Both the position numbers and the translations under genes were made by a program. Below are positions 25,750 to 35,320 of a stretch of 64,000 nt of DNA, in pieces (the first letter of the stretch is position 1; every line of letters starts with the position of its first letter). This DNA comes from a virus. The DNA lies in the IMG/VR virus record IMGVR_UViG_3300031576_000024, positions 18,992 through 82,991 of that record; one strand, given 5' to 3'. The notes under the pieces were generated by a model, which worked only from the letters and a program-made list of their open reading frames with translations, was not told where the DNA came from and did no database searches.

Positions 25750-27770
25750 TAGAGGATTCCGGTCTTAAGTGTCTTATCCAGTGTACTCATGCGTTTTTGT
25801 TTCTCTTCTGGGCTAGCCATCCAGTACGGTACAGAGGCATCAATAGCCGGACCTAGAAGTGTCTTCCCTCCGCGTCTTGCTTGTTCCTTAGGTACAAGTA
25901 TTCCCGGCGGTCTTTGTCCACCAAGAGGCACAAGTCCATAGCTAGGATCGTCAAGGTTAACCATACCTTCTTCAACTTCACTCATCATTAGTTTAATCAT
26001 CTTCTTAGCGTTCTGAAGCGCCGGTCCAACACCGAAGTCAGGCGTGAAAGCAAAGGGAGCATCAGGGTCAGCAAGAAGCTTCTCAAAATTAGCGTAAACA
26101 GTCTTCATCTCAGCTAACTTTGAAAGATACTCTTGCTCAGGCAACCCTTGTCCGTAAATAGACTGGCGCTGTCTGAGATTATCCATTTGAGTATCAATGT
26201 CCTTCATAGCGCGCTTAGCATTGCTGATCTTAACAGCCCTAGGTGTCTTCGGATTAGCAGCAATGTACCCAAGCCAGTCAGTGTAATTTTCTAACTGCAT
26301 GATTTCACGCTGTTGCGTATCTGGGTTTAGCGGAGAATCCTCAGGAATGTCTTGATCTCCAAACGGATCTTCCGGGTCGCCTGAGTAGTATTCAGACGGC
26401 TCTTCAGAAGGTACTTCTACCTCTGAAGTTACTTCCTCTTCAAACTCTTCAGGTAGTAGTTCCCGCACCATGGCTTCAGGACTCTCGAATAGTCTAATCT
26501 GTCTTGATACGCCACTGGAAGGGTCAGGTAGTTCAACGCCCTTATTTCCCTTACCGACACCGAAGGAAGCTCCAAGTTGTCCAGTATTAATTAGATACTC
26601 CGTAGCATTCCTTACAGCATTCTTCATAATGCCTTCACGAACGTCAGGATTCAAGTTAAGAACCTCAGCACGGATAGCCTTTTGAAGCTTAGGATCTTCA
26701 ATCTCAGCAAAGGTCTTGTAGCCCTTAGATATAGCTAAATCTTCCAATGCCTGTATCGTAGCCGGATCGGCACCTAAGGCTTTCTTTTCTTCTTCTTCCT
26801 TGAAGCTTGTTATGATAGCAGTACCGGGAGCACTGTATCTTAACCAGTCGCCGACGTTAGTTAGGTCGATTCCAGGCGGCACTGTGGCACGACCTGACTT
26901 CTTAGCCAATTCAACTTGCTTTATTTGGTCAGCTATGTCGATCTGGTGCTTGTAGTATCTCTCCAAGTTATCGTTGTCGTCCAGGGCTTCAATATCAAAG
27001 CCATCTGCGGCGTTTAGTTCTCTACCGCGGGCGACCATAGCACGAGTCTTAGTCATCTCTTCTTCTTGATTGAAGAGTTCTGCATCTAACTTACCCATTT
27101 CAACTTGACGCTTCTTGGGGAACAATTCCGCAGCTAACTTAGCCTTACGGTCACGTTCTTGCATTTCCATCATCTGATTCTGCTGATCCATCTGCTCACC
27201 CGCTATCTTAGCGGCTGTAAGCTGACCCTCGAACGAAGATTGAATATGATTCATTAGCTGCTTAGCTTTTTGCTCAACGAGAGGGTTATTAGGATATTCG
27301 CCAGCAGCATCCATGAAGTCCATACTAATATGTTGTAGACCGCCTATCATATCAGAAGCAGCAGTGTTAAGATGTGTGTTTACTGCCATAAAGTCATCAG
27401 CCGGTATAAAACTGGTAGTGATCGGAGCACCATCAAGATCATACTCGGAATAATAACCTTTTCTAAGCTCTGCCGGATCTTGTCCCTCAACGCCTACCTC
27501 TGTGGTCATCTTCGTGCGGTTCTTATAAGAACCCATGTTTTCGTTAATACGTCCCTGAGTTTCCTTACCAGTAGTGGCCTGGAAAGTATTAGCTTCTTGT
27601 CTCCACCATTCTTGACGCAGATATTCCCCTACAGCTTTACCTGCTCCGGGTGAACCCATTTGAGACAAGCCTTCTTCAAGCAAGGCTGCGCCAACCGCGG
27701 ACATGCCACGCTTGGAATCTAAGTCTTCCTTAGTACGGTATTCTTGTTCTGCGCGATCTCTAAGTGCCAC
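25749..27770 (-). CDS. internal virion protein candidate
   Basis: 673 aa, helical and acidic, with coiled-coil stretches rich in Q/M/E (QQNQMMEMQERDRKAK) and a long disordered acidic middle (about 430-490). No enzymatic motif. Between two other Ala/Gly-rich virion proteins, as T7 gp15 lies between gp14 and gp16; assigned by synteny only. Confidence 0.55.
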   Translation of the reverse strand: MALRDRAEQEYRTKEDLDSKRGMSAVGAALLEEGLSQMGSPGAGKAVGEYLRQEWWRQEANTFQATTGKETQGRINENMGSYKNRTKMTTEVGVEGQDPAELRKGYYSEYDLDGAPITTSFIPADDFMAVNTHLNTAASDMIGGLQHISMDFMDAAGEYPNNPLVEQKAKQLMNHIQSSFEGQLTAAKIAGEQMDQQNQMMEMQERDRKAKLAAELFPKKRQVEMGKLDAELFNQEEEMTKTRAMVARGRELNAADGFDIEALDDNDNLERYYKHQIDIADQIKQVELAKKSGRATVPPGIDLTNVGDWLRYSAPGTAIITSFKEEEEKKALGADPATIQALEDLAISKGYKTFAEIEDPKLQKAIRAEVLNLNPDVREGIMKNAVRNATEYLINTGQLGASFGVGKGNKGVELPDPSSGVSRQIRLFESPEAMVRELLPEEFEEEVTSEVEVPSEEPSEYYSGDPEDPFGDQDIPEDSPLNPDTQQREIMQLENYTDWLGYIAANPKTPRAVKISNAKRAMKDIDTQMDNLRQRQSIYGQGLPEQEYLSKLAEMKTVYANFEKLLADPDAPFAFTPDFGVGPALQNAKKMIKLMMSEVEEGMVNLDDPSYGLVPLGGQRPPGILVPKEQARRGGKTLLGPAIDASVPYWMASPEEKQKRMSTLDKTLKTGIL

Positions 27771-28957
27771 TATGCGACTCCAGATACATCAAGGTAACTT
27801 TGTCCGCTCATGGTGGCGTTCGCCGCGGGCGTCGCGCCAGAGTTTGCGTATGCTGTCATTATGCCTCCACCGATTGCCTTGATAGCCCCTGATACTAGAT
27901 TGCCCATTGATTCATCACGGCTAGCTTGTGCGGCAGCCAAATCTGCCAGAGTGTTAGAGTTGTCTCTAGCCATACCAGCGGTATTACCAGAAGCACCTAC
28001 AACAGAGGGTAGAATCTGAGCACCGTAGAATTGCTGTGCGTTCTGCATCATGCCTGTGAAGTTATCACGAATACCATTTAGGTTCGATACCCAGCTTTGG
28101 TTGAAGGCAGTTTGCAATCTAGCATTGTCCTGAGTCCACTGTTTGATGGCAAGACTTGATGTCCATAGCGCCGTAGTACGGTCACGAAGGATCTCATTAT
28201 TTGCCTGAATCTTGTTAGCCACAGCAACCGCTCTATTTCTAGAAGTACCGCCACGAGCGGCGTCTCTAGCTAGAGACTCCTGTAGTTCGCGGGCAGCTAC
28301 GGCTGACGACTGTATAATAGGATTCGTTACAGACTGCTTTAGCTTTTCCCACAGAGGGCCTTGTTGACGGGAAAGCTGATCGGCTTCCGCTGTCATACGG
28401 CTCATCATGCGGAACTGGCGAGACTGCGATACGTTCTTAATGTATGCGTCAGGATCAATAATCCACGCCTTACCTTCAGACGTGGTACGTTCAGGATCTA
28501 CTTCGGCACCGACAAGACCAAATGTCGTCTTGTAGTTACTAGCAGCCTTCAACTCTTCCTTAGTGTAGATTCCCTTGCCCTTACCAGGGAGAGCTTCTAC
28601 AGGGAGCTTAAGAGGTTCACGTACCTGAACAAGATTGAACTGTCCAGTAGGTGCGCCTACGCCTGTACCGCCGCCAGCATTAACAAAGTCTTCATATGAC
28701 TCTTCATATGTACCGGGCGTGCCCAACAGGTCAAAGATACCTTGACGGGCACGTTCGGTTTGAACCATAGATTCCTTGCCAAGCTGATTCTCAAGATCAG
28801 ACGTTCCAGTGGCAACCTCTTGATTGATAATGGCACGACTCTGCATCGCCTTGCTTGAACCGGGGACTCCACCGGCAGAACCGCCCTTGGCGGACATAGC
28901 AGCACCGCCTACGGCTGCTGCTGCGCCGATGCCTGCTACCGCTATGGATGTTGCCAC
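27770..28957 (-). CDS. internal virion protein candidate with hydrophobic N-terminus
   Basis: 395 aa. The N-terminus (IAVAGIGAAAAVGGAAMSAK) is a Gly/Ala-rich membrane-active segment, as in T7 gp14-like ejection proteins; a second Gly-rich segment lies near 360. The body is helical and Gln-rich. Function by position and composition. Confidence 0.58.
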   Translation of the reverse strand: MATSIAVAGIGAAAAVGGAAMSAKGGSAGGVPGSSKAMQSRAIINQEVATGTSDLENQLGKESMVQTERARQGIFDLLGTPGTYEESYEDFVNAGGGTGVGAPTGQFNLVQVREPLKLPVEALPGKGKGIYTKEELKAASNYKTTFGLVGAEVDPERTTSEGKAWIIDPDAYIKNVSQSRQFRMMSRMTAEADQLSRQQGPLWEKLKQSVTNPIIQSSAVAARELQESLARDAARGGTSRNRAVAVANKIQANNEILRDRTTALWTSSLAIKQWTQDNARLQTAFNQSWVSNLNGIRDNFTGMMQNAQQFYGAQILPSVVGASGNTAGMARDNSNTLADLAAAQASRDESMGNLVSGAIKAIGGGIMTAYANSGATPAANATMSGQSYLDVSGVA

Positions 28958-29380
28958 TTAACTATTTTCCTTGAAGGACTTAGCATGCATTTCAGCATCT
29001 TCCTTAGTGTTAAATCTACGAATTACTAACCAAGCTGACTTATATTTATCGTAACATACATAATCTATATCGCTTTGGTATATTGATTTCATACGTCTAT
29101 TCTTAGAATTCTGAGAAGGCGTAGACCATACGCAATTGTCAGGTGAATAATGCCCATCATTATCTTTACGGTCTAGTTGTAACCCTTTTACCCATGTAGG
29201 AAACATATCATCATAGAAATTCTTAAAATCTAACCAACGGTCACAGACTCTAATACCACGAGCACCGTAGTCTTTATATCCTGTGTTTTTAGGATTTAAA
29301 CATCTCTGTTTAAAACTAACCCATGTCGCATAAATAGCGTGCCTGTTTTTTCGGCCGCACATTCCATGTTTAAGACTCAT
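28958..29380 (-). CDS. YGGRG-type HNH homing endonuclease-like, copy B
   Basis: 140 aa from ATG 29380, matching the starts of sister copies (MSLKHGM..); an upstream start at 29461 would extend into the GNAT gene. Core YKDYGARGIRVCDRW has GARG in place of GGRG; LDRKDNDGHYSPDNCVW and SKNRR follow, and the C-terminal module is AWLVIRRFNTKEDAEMHA. Overlaps the GNAT stop by 11 bases; its own stop abuts the 395-aa virion gene start. AT-rich. Confidence 0.82.
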   Translation of the reverse strand: MSLKHGMCGRKNRHAIYATWVSFKQRCLNPKNTGYKDYGARGIRVCDRWLDFKNFYDDMFPTWVKGLQLDRKDNDGHYSPDNCVWSTPSQNSKNRRMKSIYQSDIDYVCYDKYKSAWLVIRRFNTKEDAEMHAKSFKENS

Positions 29381-29879
29381 TTGCTTCTTCCAATTTAAGT
29401 TGCCATAAAGTTGCGTAAGGGACGCCGCCAGCTTTCTCGGCAGATGCGACCCTCTTATCAAAGTCCGTACCGCCGTGCTTTATTTCACCGACTACACTGT
29501 CAAATTTCATATCTTTAAGCTGCTTCTTGCCTTCTGCCCGAATCAGCATCGAATAACCTCTACGTCTAGCTTCTGGCTTTACGTATGTGCCGAAGCCCAC
29601 TGCTCTCTTAGAGTCCATATGGAACGGATCGTTGTCTCCAAACCCGCCCCACATAAGGACTGCCGAATCGCCTATAAATAGCACAATGCCTGGAAGCTGT
29701 CCACTGACAAAGAAGTCAAAGAACATAGAGTAACGGTCGAGGTTAAAGTCGTCCGGTTGGATCTCTGAGTCCTTGCTATTATAAGCCTCCGTAAGATAGT
29801 CTTTCCAAAGTTTTCTAAAGAGGTTACGATCACCTTCCTTAGCATTCCTAACGCGAGGCCCCTTGTTCTTCTTAGCCAT
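29370..29879 (-). CDS. GNAT-family acetyltransferase-like protein
   Basis: 169 aa. GFGTYVKPEARRRGYSMLIR matches GNAT motif A (R/Q-x-x-G-x-G/A region, here RRRGYS), and VVGEIKHGG and YATLWQL fit the later strands. Such proteins lie near internal virion genes in some phages; target unknown. Strong GGGAGGA ribosome site precedes the ATG. Confidence 0.75.
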   Translation of the reverse strand: MAKKNKGPRVRNAKEGDRNLFRKLWKDYLTEAYNSKDSEIQPDDFNLDRYSMFFDFFVSGQLPGIVLFIGDSAVLMWGGFGDNDPFHMDSKRAVGFGTYVKPEARRRGYSMLIRAEGKKQLKDMKFDSVVGEIKHGGTDFDKRVASAEKAGGVPYATLWQLKLEEANES

Positions 29880-29898
29880 AAATCCTCCCGATACTACC

Positions 29899-29908
29899 TA
29901 ATTATACC
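29899..29908 (-). promoter_or_regulatory. probable promoter motif GGTATAATTA
   Basis: Minus strand reads TTTAAGGTATAATTAGG, 20 bases before the GNAT start and just after the upstream HNH stop. One of nine similar sites; no clear -35 box. Confidence 0.5.
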
Positions 29909-30337
29909 TTAAACATTCGTACTTAAAGCAAACTGTTCCGCTTCTTCCTGTGTATCAAACCTGTAAATAACTTCCCACTTATTACGTCTAGCATCAAACG
30001 TAACGTTATCTACTGGACTCTGTTTTATAGCTTTACGTCTTGTATTTTTGTTATTTTGTGAGCTAGTAACCCATCTACAGTTACTAGGTTCATAGTTACC
30101 ATTAACATCAATACGATCTAACTGCAATCCTTGTTGCCATGTAGGAAACATATCATCTCTAAAGTTTTCAAAAGATTTTAACCAGCGTGTACAGACCTTA
30201 ATCCCTCTGCCGCCATAGTTGTAATAATATTTATCTTTGATATAATGACAACGTTGTCTCATACCAATCCATGAATTATATACAGGGTGTGTTTTCCCTC
30301 CTGAGGTAAATCCATGTTTTAAATGATTACTAGGCAT
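29909..30337 (-). CDS. YGGRG-type HNH homing endonuclease-like, copy C
   Basis: 142 aa. [41 protein letters not shown] and C-terminal KWEVIYRFDTQEEAEQFA. A clean copy with its own GGTATAATTA motif and AGGAGA ribosome site upstream. Between the nozzle-like gene and the GNAT gene. Confidence 0.83.
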   Translation of the reverse strand: MPSNHLKHGFTSGGKTHPVYNSWIGMRQRCHYIKDKYYYNYGGRGIKVCTRWLKSFENFRDDMFPTWQQGLQLDRIDVNGNYEPSNCRWVTSSQNNKNTRRKAIKQSPVDNVTFDARRNKWEVIYRFDTQEEAEQFALSTNV

Positions 30338-30351
30338 AATTATCTCCTAAG

Positions 30352-30361
30352 TAATTATACC
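30352..30361 (-). promoter_or_regulatory. probable promoter motif GGTATAATTA
   Basis: Minus strand AAAGATTAAGGTATAATTA, 14 bases from the HNH start. The same 19 bases recur at 57800-57818 on the plus strand, also before an HNH gene. Confidence 0.55.
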
Positions 30362-30366
30362 TTAAT

Positions 30367-30390
30367 CTTTATTCAATCAGTTAAATAAAG
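30367..30390 (-). terminator. AT-rich hairpin after the nozzle-like gene
   Basis: Perfect 10-bp stem (one G-T pair) CTTTATTTAA / TTGAATAAAG with a CTGA loop, directly after the 995-aa gene stop and before the next promoter motif. It lacks a clean T-run, so it could be a weak terminator or RNA-processing site. Confidence 0.4.
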
Positions 30391-30395
30391 TTCAA

Positions 30396-33383
30396 CTACC
30401 CCTGTCCAGCCACATTTGCACCCACTACGATGCCGGGCGCAGGGTGTACATTTAGGTACACTCTCAGACCTTGGAATACAGCGTTCTTACCTAGCTCACT
30501 ATGGGTGATAGTAAACCTAATGTATTCGCCTCCGCTTAGTCCCTGTGGGCGGTATCTCTGAATGCTACTTCCGGCCGGGAAGGCGAAAGTAAACGTTTGG
30601 GAATCCCGTACTGTTTGAGATAGGGCCGATCCGTCAGCCGTCTCTACCAGCACTGTCCAGTTGTGTGCCTCTCCATCCTCTTCCCTGGCCCGTAGCTCGA
30701 CGTAAGAGGGTGATACCCGTCCTGTGACACCCTCGAATTCTGCGCCTAGGCTACCGGCTCTGATCCAGCCCGTTTGCATTTGCATTGTGACCGCCGAGGC
30801 CGCACCAGCGGCATTCGTGTAGTTGTCAGAATCTTGGTTGAAAAACTCGTACAACATCCCGTCGTTCCCGCCGACAAAGAGGTGATAGTCCCCGTTCGCA
30901 TCTTCCATTTCTTCTGCACAGAGTAACTCCACTCCACTAGGCGGACTAAAGGTCCACCACCAACCATTACGAATATCATCATTTCCACCGTACTGATATA
31001 CTAGATACGTTGTGTACACGTTATCGTCATCCGGTATGGCAAATAACATTACGCTACGCCCTAGACTATGTACGGACCATATATGCTCAAGGTTTGTACG
31101 CTCGAAGTCATCAAACTTGTCCCGGATTATGTCCGTGATCTTATTCGTGTCTCTAAGGTCGAATAGTCTTACGCCGTCGCGGTCAGTCGCCCACCCATGC
31201 AGACGCGATTCCCCGCACGCGCGGAAGCCAAGGTTTCCCATACCCTTGCGTACCTTATCCACAAAGTAGTCAGGGTTATCACCCATGACACGCCAATAGT
31301 CTGTGCCTGTTGTAACGATAAGGCCAAGGCTGGTTTCATAGATACCAGTAATAGGAGTATCTAACTCGAATCCGTTGATTACCGGATACGACTCAGGCTC
31401 GTCATCGCTACTGTAGTATAGAACGTTAGGATTAAGCGGATCACCAGCCATGAACACTGTGCGCTTCCAAACCTTCATCATAGCGGCGAAGGGAGGTGGA
31501 CTATTATCGTTGAACTGTCCAAGTTCAGGCGGTGTCGAAACACCTAACTCTGTGTCTGCAATAGTGTCATTGAATGTCGTAGTAACGTTGTCATTAATTG
31601 TACCTACGAACAGGTATTCTGAACCGCCGGCTACCGTTCTGTAAATCTTACGAGCTACAACGGCAGGATCTACAGAAACAGGAATGCTTGATAAAGCAAT
31701 CGTTGAATACTTGCTCTCATCGACAATACGAAGATTGTCTATTCTTATATTAGCCGCTGTAACTAAAGTATCAATAAATGTAAACGTGTACTTAATGAAG
31801 TTGAGATTAGTTATAGACGGATCACCTACTTCATTATCAGGAGTATCAAGATCCATAGTAAGAGTAGTGAACCCATTTTCTTCAAGTTCATCTCTATCAA
31901 AGAAGTATTCAAATGCGTTACTAAATGAAGCGTCGTCGCCTATTTGAATCTTAAGGGCATTAGGGTCAAGATTAACCCGAGTACCAGTAGGAATTGAAAT
32001 GTCAACAAATACTTGACCACTTTTAGCTTCTGTGAAATTTGCTTGAGAGAAAGCAGACGCGGCTGCATTTACAAGGGTTGTTGTGAGTGTACCGGCAGTG
32101 TGAGTTATAACTACCGAGTGAGTACCTTGAGTTCTTGTTGTGCTGAATGCTACAGCAGCTCCACCTGCTTGAGTATAAGTAGTGCCGTCATCGTCATAGT
32201 TGTCAATGACGATTGTTACCTGTTCAGCTATTAGTGTTAAGTCAGCATCTATTGACGCGGGGCCGCTATTACTTTCCGTCCCGTACTCGTTTACGAACGT
32301 GATTTTGTAATTCCAAATCGACGTTTCCGAAGGTACGAATGTAGTACCTGCCGTTGAGAATGCGGGCGTAAGTGTGCCTCTGTCCAGAGACACAAGATGA
32401 TCCCAATAGAGATCAACCTCGGCCGCTGTACCAGTGGCATTAAATAACGCCTCAAAGCGGTAAGAAATTACAGCGCTTTCAACTAAATTCCCGCCTGATG
32501 TACCAGTATTACCAGTAGGAACAGCCGAGAAGTCGAATACTAATGTGTTCCACCCAGGACCGACTTCACCGACTCGGAAATCGTACCTGTGGAAGTTGTT
32601 ACCTAGCGTAGCATCAGACCCAAAATAGACCGAGATTGCACGGCCTGATGTTGCCAGATTACGAAACTCATCCTGAGGAATGTAAATACGGAGTTCGCCG
32701 CGGTCTTCAATTGTAGTATCAAAAGCTGAAGCCGACGTATTAAGTAGCTCAAAATAGCAAGAGGCTTGCCCAGCAGTCTTAAGCATCTTGATTGAATTAT
32801 CTTTGTAGGCAATAATTTCTTCAAGTGAAATCGTACAACCAGAGATACCAAAGCTACCTGTGCCTTCAAATCCTTGGACGATCGTTTCTTGACTACCTGG
32901 AGCAATGACGCCCCAATTTGACGTGCGATAGCCGTCATATTTGAAAAATGTGCCACGGCGGCCTCCTTTGAAGGGGTCTTGTGCAGTTACTAACATAAGA
33001 CGGTCGAAGTTACCATGAGAGCGGAAAAGCTTATTAGGCTGACCCGTAAGCATCGAAGTTGTCGTGCCGTCCGTATTAATCTTACGGACTGTCGTACCTA
33101 GCTGTGCTATTACGCTGCGGAGAATCTGTCCTGAGAAGTCTTGGCTCTTGTAAAACCCGATCCAAGACGTAGGCTTAGCCGCACCGCTTTCTGTGTAGAT
33201 GGCAGCTAACTTTCGACTGTTACCACGCATCTTCTGTAGTGAGCCGAATTCATAATAGAAATCGACATTCTGACATACAACTAGTTGATTGTGTTCCAAC
33301 AGGTCTGGATTCAACTTGGTGGCTAAACCCTGGAAATTCAACATGTCTATCGTCGGCTTTGTATTACGATCAGGCGAGGCCAT
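30396..33383 (-). CDS. tail nozzle-like protein (T7 gp12 / tail tubular B analogue)
   Basis: 995 aa, beta-rich. The N-terminus (NQLVVCQNVDFYYEFGSL then KMRGNSRK) matches the opening seen in nozzle or tail-tubular-B proteins, where genes list N.D....G.L..RPG. Blades with YRTVAGGSEYLFVGTI and Asp-rich loops follow. Two inserted jelly-roll-like segments (about 170-320 and 400-560) resemble carbohydrate-binding domains. Immediately downstream of the adaptor, as in T7. Confidence 0.72.
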   Translation of the reverse strand: MASPDRNTKPTIDMLNFQGLATKLNPDLLEHNQLVVCQNVDFYYEFGSLQKMRGNSRKLAAIYTESGAAKPTSWIGFYKSQDFSGQILRSVIAQLGTTVRKINTDGTTTSMLTGQPNKLFRSHGNFDRLMLVTAQDPFKGGRRGTFFKYDGYRTSNWGVIAPGSQETIVQGFEGTGSFGISGCTISLEEIIAYKDNSIKMLKTAGQASCYFELLNTSASAFDTTIEDRGELRIYIPQDEFRNLATSGRAISVYFGSDATLGNNFHRYDFRVGEVGPGWNTLVFDFSAVPTGNTGTSGGNLVESAVISYRFEALFNATGTAAEVDLYWDHLVSLDRGTLTPAFSTAGTTFVPSETSIWNYKITFVNEYGTESNSGPASIDADLTLIAEQVTIVIDNYDDDGTTYTQAGGAAVAFSTTRTQGTHSVVITHTAGTLTTTLVNAAASAFSQANFTEAKSGQVFVDISIPTGTRVNLDPNALKIQIGDDASFSNAFEYFFDRDELEENGFTTLTMDLDTPDNEVGDPSITNLNFIKYTFTFIDTLVTAANIRIDNLRIVDESKYSTIALSSIPVSVDPAVVARKIYRTVAGGSEYLFVGTINDNVTTTFNDTIADTELGVSTPPELGQFNDNSPPPFAAMMKVWKRTVFMAGDPLNPNVLYYSSDDEPESYPVINGFELDTPITGIYETSLGLIVTTGTDYWRVMGDNPDYFVDKVRKGMGNLGFRACGESRLHGWATDRDGVRLFDLRDTNKITDIIRDKFDDFERTNLEHIWSVHSLGRSVMLFAIPDDDNVYTTYLVYQYGGNDDIRNGWWWTFSPPSGVELLCAEEMEDANGDYHLFVGGNDGMLYEFFNQDSDNYTNAAGAASAVTMQMQTGWIRAGSLGAEFEGVTGRVSPSYVELRAREEDGEAHNWTVLVETADGSALSQTVRDSQTFTFAFPAGSSIQRYRPQGLSGGEYIRFTITHSELGKNAVFQGLRVYLNVHPAPGIVVGANVAGQG

Positions 33384-34072
33384 TATGCGTCTCCGTAATT
33401 ACCACAGAAAGGTACTACTGCGCTCTGACTGGTTATGCGCCCATCCACGTACCTCTCCCACTTGATCTCAAACTCTGATCTAAGTCTGAGAATTGTTTTG
33501 ACTACCCCGTTCTCCTGCATCAACTCTGTATCGAGCCCGGCAACAACCGTGTCGTAAACCAGAAGTGAGGCGAACGTTAGCGGGAAGTCAGCATGGAGAG
33601 TATCACCACCGGCTGTCAACCTAGCAGGCAACCCGTAATACTCAATCCGTAGGGCATCTATATCGTCATCATTAGGAGCAGGCTCTAGTACAAAGCCTGA
33701 TCCGATAGGACGATAGTTAGGTAGGTAGTTGTCCCCGCTTGCGCTGGGGGTTGGATTAACACCTTCATGCCGTTCATATCTCTGAATAGGAAACGTAGAG
33801 CCATCATCCCTAACCATCTCTAGCTTGATTAGTCTTTCAAACCCAGGCGGCCAAGGATATCTTGATTGGCTTGCTACAAGGTCTGTGACAGCTACGTCGG
33901 TGAAATAGCCTTCGTGCGCGATAACTAGTTCGTTACAACGCATGCGGTACTGGTCGTTAAACAACTCCTTCAGCAAGTCATCTGTGTGATAACTCGCCGA
34001 AGCAGTTACTTCGTGGAGCATGCGGCGGACACGTTGTATGTAGCCCGAAAATGTTTCACTTGATTGGGCCAT
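33383..34072 (-). CDS. tail adaptor protein (T7 gp11 / tail tubular A analogue)
   Basis: 229 aa. Helical N-terminus (YIQRVRRMLHEVTASASYHT), a beta middle with YPWPPGFERLIKLEMV, and FPLTFASLLVYDTVVAGLDT near the C-terminus. Length and position between capsid and nozzle genes fit the portal-to-nozzle adaptor ring. Confidence 0.7.
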   Translation of the reverse strand: MAQSSETFSGYIQRVRRMLHEVTASASYHTDDLLKELFNDQYRMRCNELVIAHEGYFTDVAVTDLVASQSRYPWPPGFERLIKLEMVRDDGSTFPIQRYERHEGVNPTPSASGDNYLPNYRPIGSGFVLEPAPNDDDIDALRIEYYGLPARLTAGGDTLHADFPLTFASLLVYDTVVAGLDTELMQENGVVKTILRLRSEFEIKWERYVDGRITSQSAVVPFCGNYGDA

Positions 34073-34338
34073 TAGTTAACCTTTAGTAACGGTACATACT
34101 TCTTTACCTTACCGCGAACCTTAGAGCTAGCTAGCTTAGCTAGTCGTCCTTCACTTACCTTAACATCGTGTAGAATAGAAGGACGTATTCTATTCATGCC
34201 AAGTTCCTTGGCATAGTGCGCGCGTGTACGCCCGCGCATGATAGAGCCTTGCAGCCAATCACCATACTCATTCTTAGTATACATCTTATCGGCCGGCTGA
34301 CCATATACAAGATTTCTCAGTCTACGTTCTTCAGGCAT
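34072..34338 (-). CDS. small basic hypothetical protein
   Basis: 88 aa, pI clearly basic (ends KVRGKVKKYVPLL). No family recognised. TAATG-type overlaps on both sides. Confidence 0.55.
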   Translation of the reverse strand: MPEERRLRNLVYGQPADKMYTKNEYGDWLQGSIMRGRTRAHYAKELGMNRIRPSILHDVKVSEGRLAKLASSKVRGKVKKYVPLLKVN

Positions 34339-34598
34339 TACTTACCGATCCACGTAGAGCCAATAGCTATAACTGTTGACACAATTACGCCAGCGATTGA
34401 ACCCCATACGCCAGCCTTTGACTTAAGAGACGTTACGTCCAATGAAATCTTAGTAACACCACTAGTAATCAAATCACGTAGTTCTTTAAAGTTTTCAGTA
34501 TCCGATTCCGTATGCTTTTCTACAGTGTCGTTCAATCTGTCTAACTCTGCTAATACGTGATTCTTCCATCGATCCCAACCGTTATCTTGGCCTTCCAT
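34338..34598 (-). CDS. holin-like / XhlA-like membrane protein
   Basis: 86 aa. Helical N-terminus (RWKNHVLAELDRLNDTVEKH) forming a coiled coil, then one C-terminal membrane helix (VWGSIAGVIVSTVIAIGSTW). This matches the topology of XhlA/haemolysin-type or class III-like phage holins. No endolysin is adjacent, so lysis role is tentative. Confidence 0.6.
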   Translation of the reverse strand: MEGQDNGWDRWKNHVLAELDRLNDTVEKHTESDTENFKELRDLITSGVTKISLDVTSLKSKAGVWGSIAGVIVSTVIAIGSTWIGK

Positions 34599-34625
34599 AT
34601 TTAACCATTTCTATTAGTCGTACTA

Positions 34626-34793
34626 TTACCTGACGCCTAATGACTTTCCAAATGCACGTCTACGCAATCTGCCAGGGCTTAGTTTCTGTAAAGACTGCGC
34701 TGTGCGTGCTCTTGAATAAGCCGCAGGGCTACCAGTAGCGCTGCCTCGCATTGTTCCAATACCTTGTCTTATTCCCGATGATCCTGCTAACAT
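34626..34793 (-). CDS. 55-aa basic protein
   Basis: Read by hand from the gap: begins MLAGSSGIRQGIGTMRGS and ends LGVR; rich in Arg, Ser, Gly. ATG overlaps the stop of the 175-aa gene (TAATG). Resembles in style the other small basic proteins of this block. Confidence 0.65.
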   Translation of the reverse strand: MLAGSSGIRQGIGTMRGSATGSPAAYSRARTAQSLQKLSPGRLRRRAFGKSLGVR

Positions 34794-35320
34794 TATAGGC
34801 TCCTCAAAATTGTTCTAACTTGTCCCTTAGGCGGCGGATTCTCGATCTTCTCTTGGTACGCCGCCCGACGTGCTACCAAATCTGCGAATGTCTTAGGACC
34901 AGCTATTCCGTGTTTCTGATCCATTTCCTGAGCTAGCTTGAGCGATGCAGCTTCCGCTTTATCAGCCTTCTTTGTATACTTAGCCGACTTATTTACATGG
35001 AACCCTGCCGCAGTAGCTTTCTCACGAAGCCTGCCGGCTTTACCGTAGTAGTAATTAAGAAAGTCAGACTTGCTAGGTTGGTCCTCACTTCCAAATAAAC
35101 CACCAAAAATACCACCAGGATCTAAGATACGATTAGCCTCGCCTTGCCAACCTGAACCACCGCTACCAGGCACAAGTCCAGATGCCACTTGCTTAGGGCT
35201 TAGTGACTTTATAAATGTACTAGGCCGTTTAAATGAAGAGTAGGCCCTGTCCATATTTATAGTGTCAGTTGCACCAAACACAGGCTTACGTTTAGGAGTA
35301 TGAATAGGAGTGTATACCAT
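34793..35320 (-). CDS. basic hypothetical virion-block protein
   Basis: 175 aa. Gly-rich centre (GGIFGGLFGSED), then a Lys/Ala-rich helix with YYGKAGRLREKATAAG. The GRLREKA segment recurs as GRLRERA in the next upstream gene (35320-35622), suggesting related helices. Function unknown. Confidence 0.58.
   Translation of the reverse strand: MVYTPIHTPKRKPVFGATDTINMDRAYSSFKRPSTFIKSLSPKQVASGLVPGSGGSGWQGEANRILDPGGIFGGLFGSEDQPSKSDFLNYYYGKAGRLREKATAAGFHVNKSAKYTKKADKAEAASLKLAQEMDQKHGIAGPKTFADLVARRAAYQEKIENPPPKGQVRTILRSL

Noticed and set aside
21509-28957. Endolysin or lytic transglycosylase motif within internal virion proteins
   Set aside because: No convincing catalytic motif was found by eye; no stand-alone endolysin seen either.
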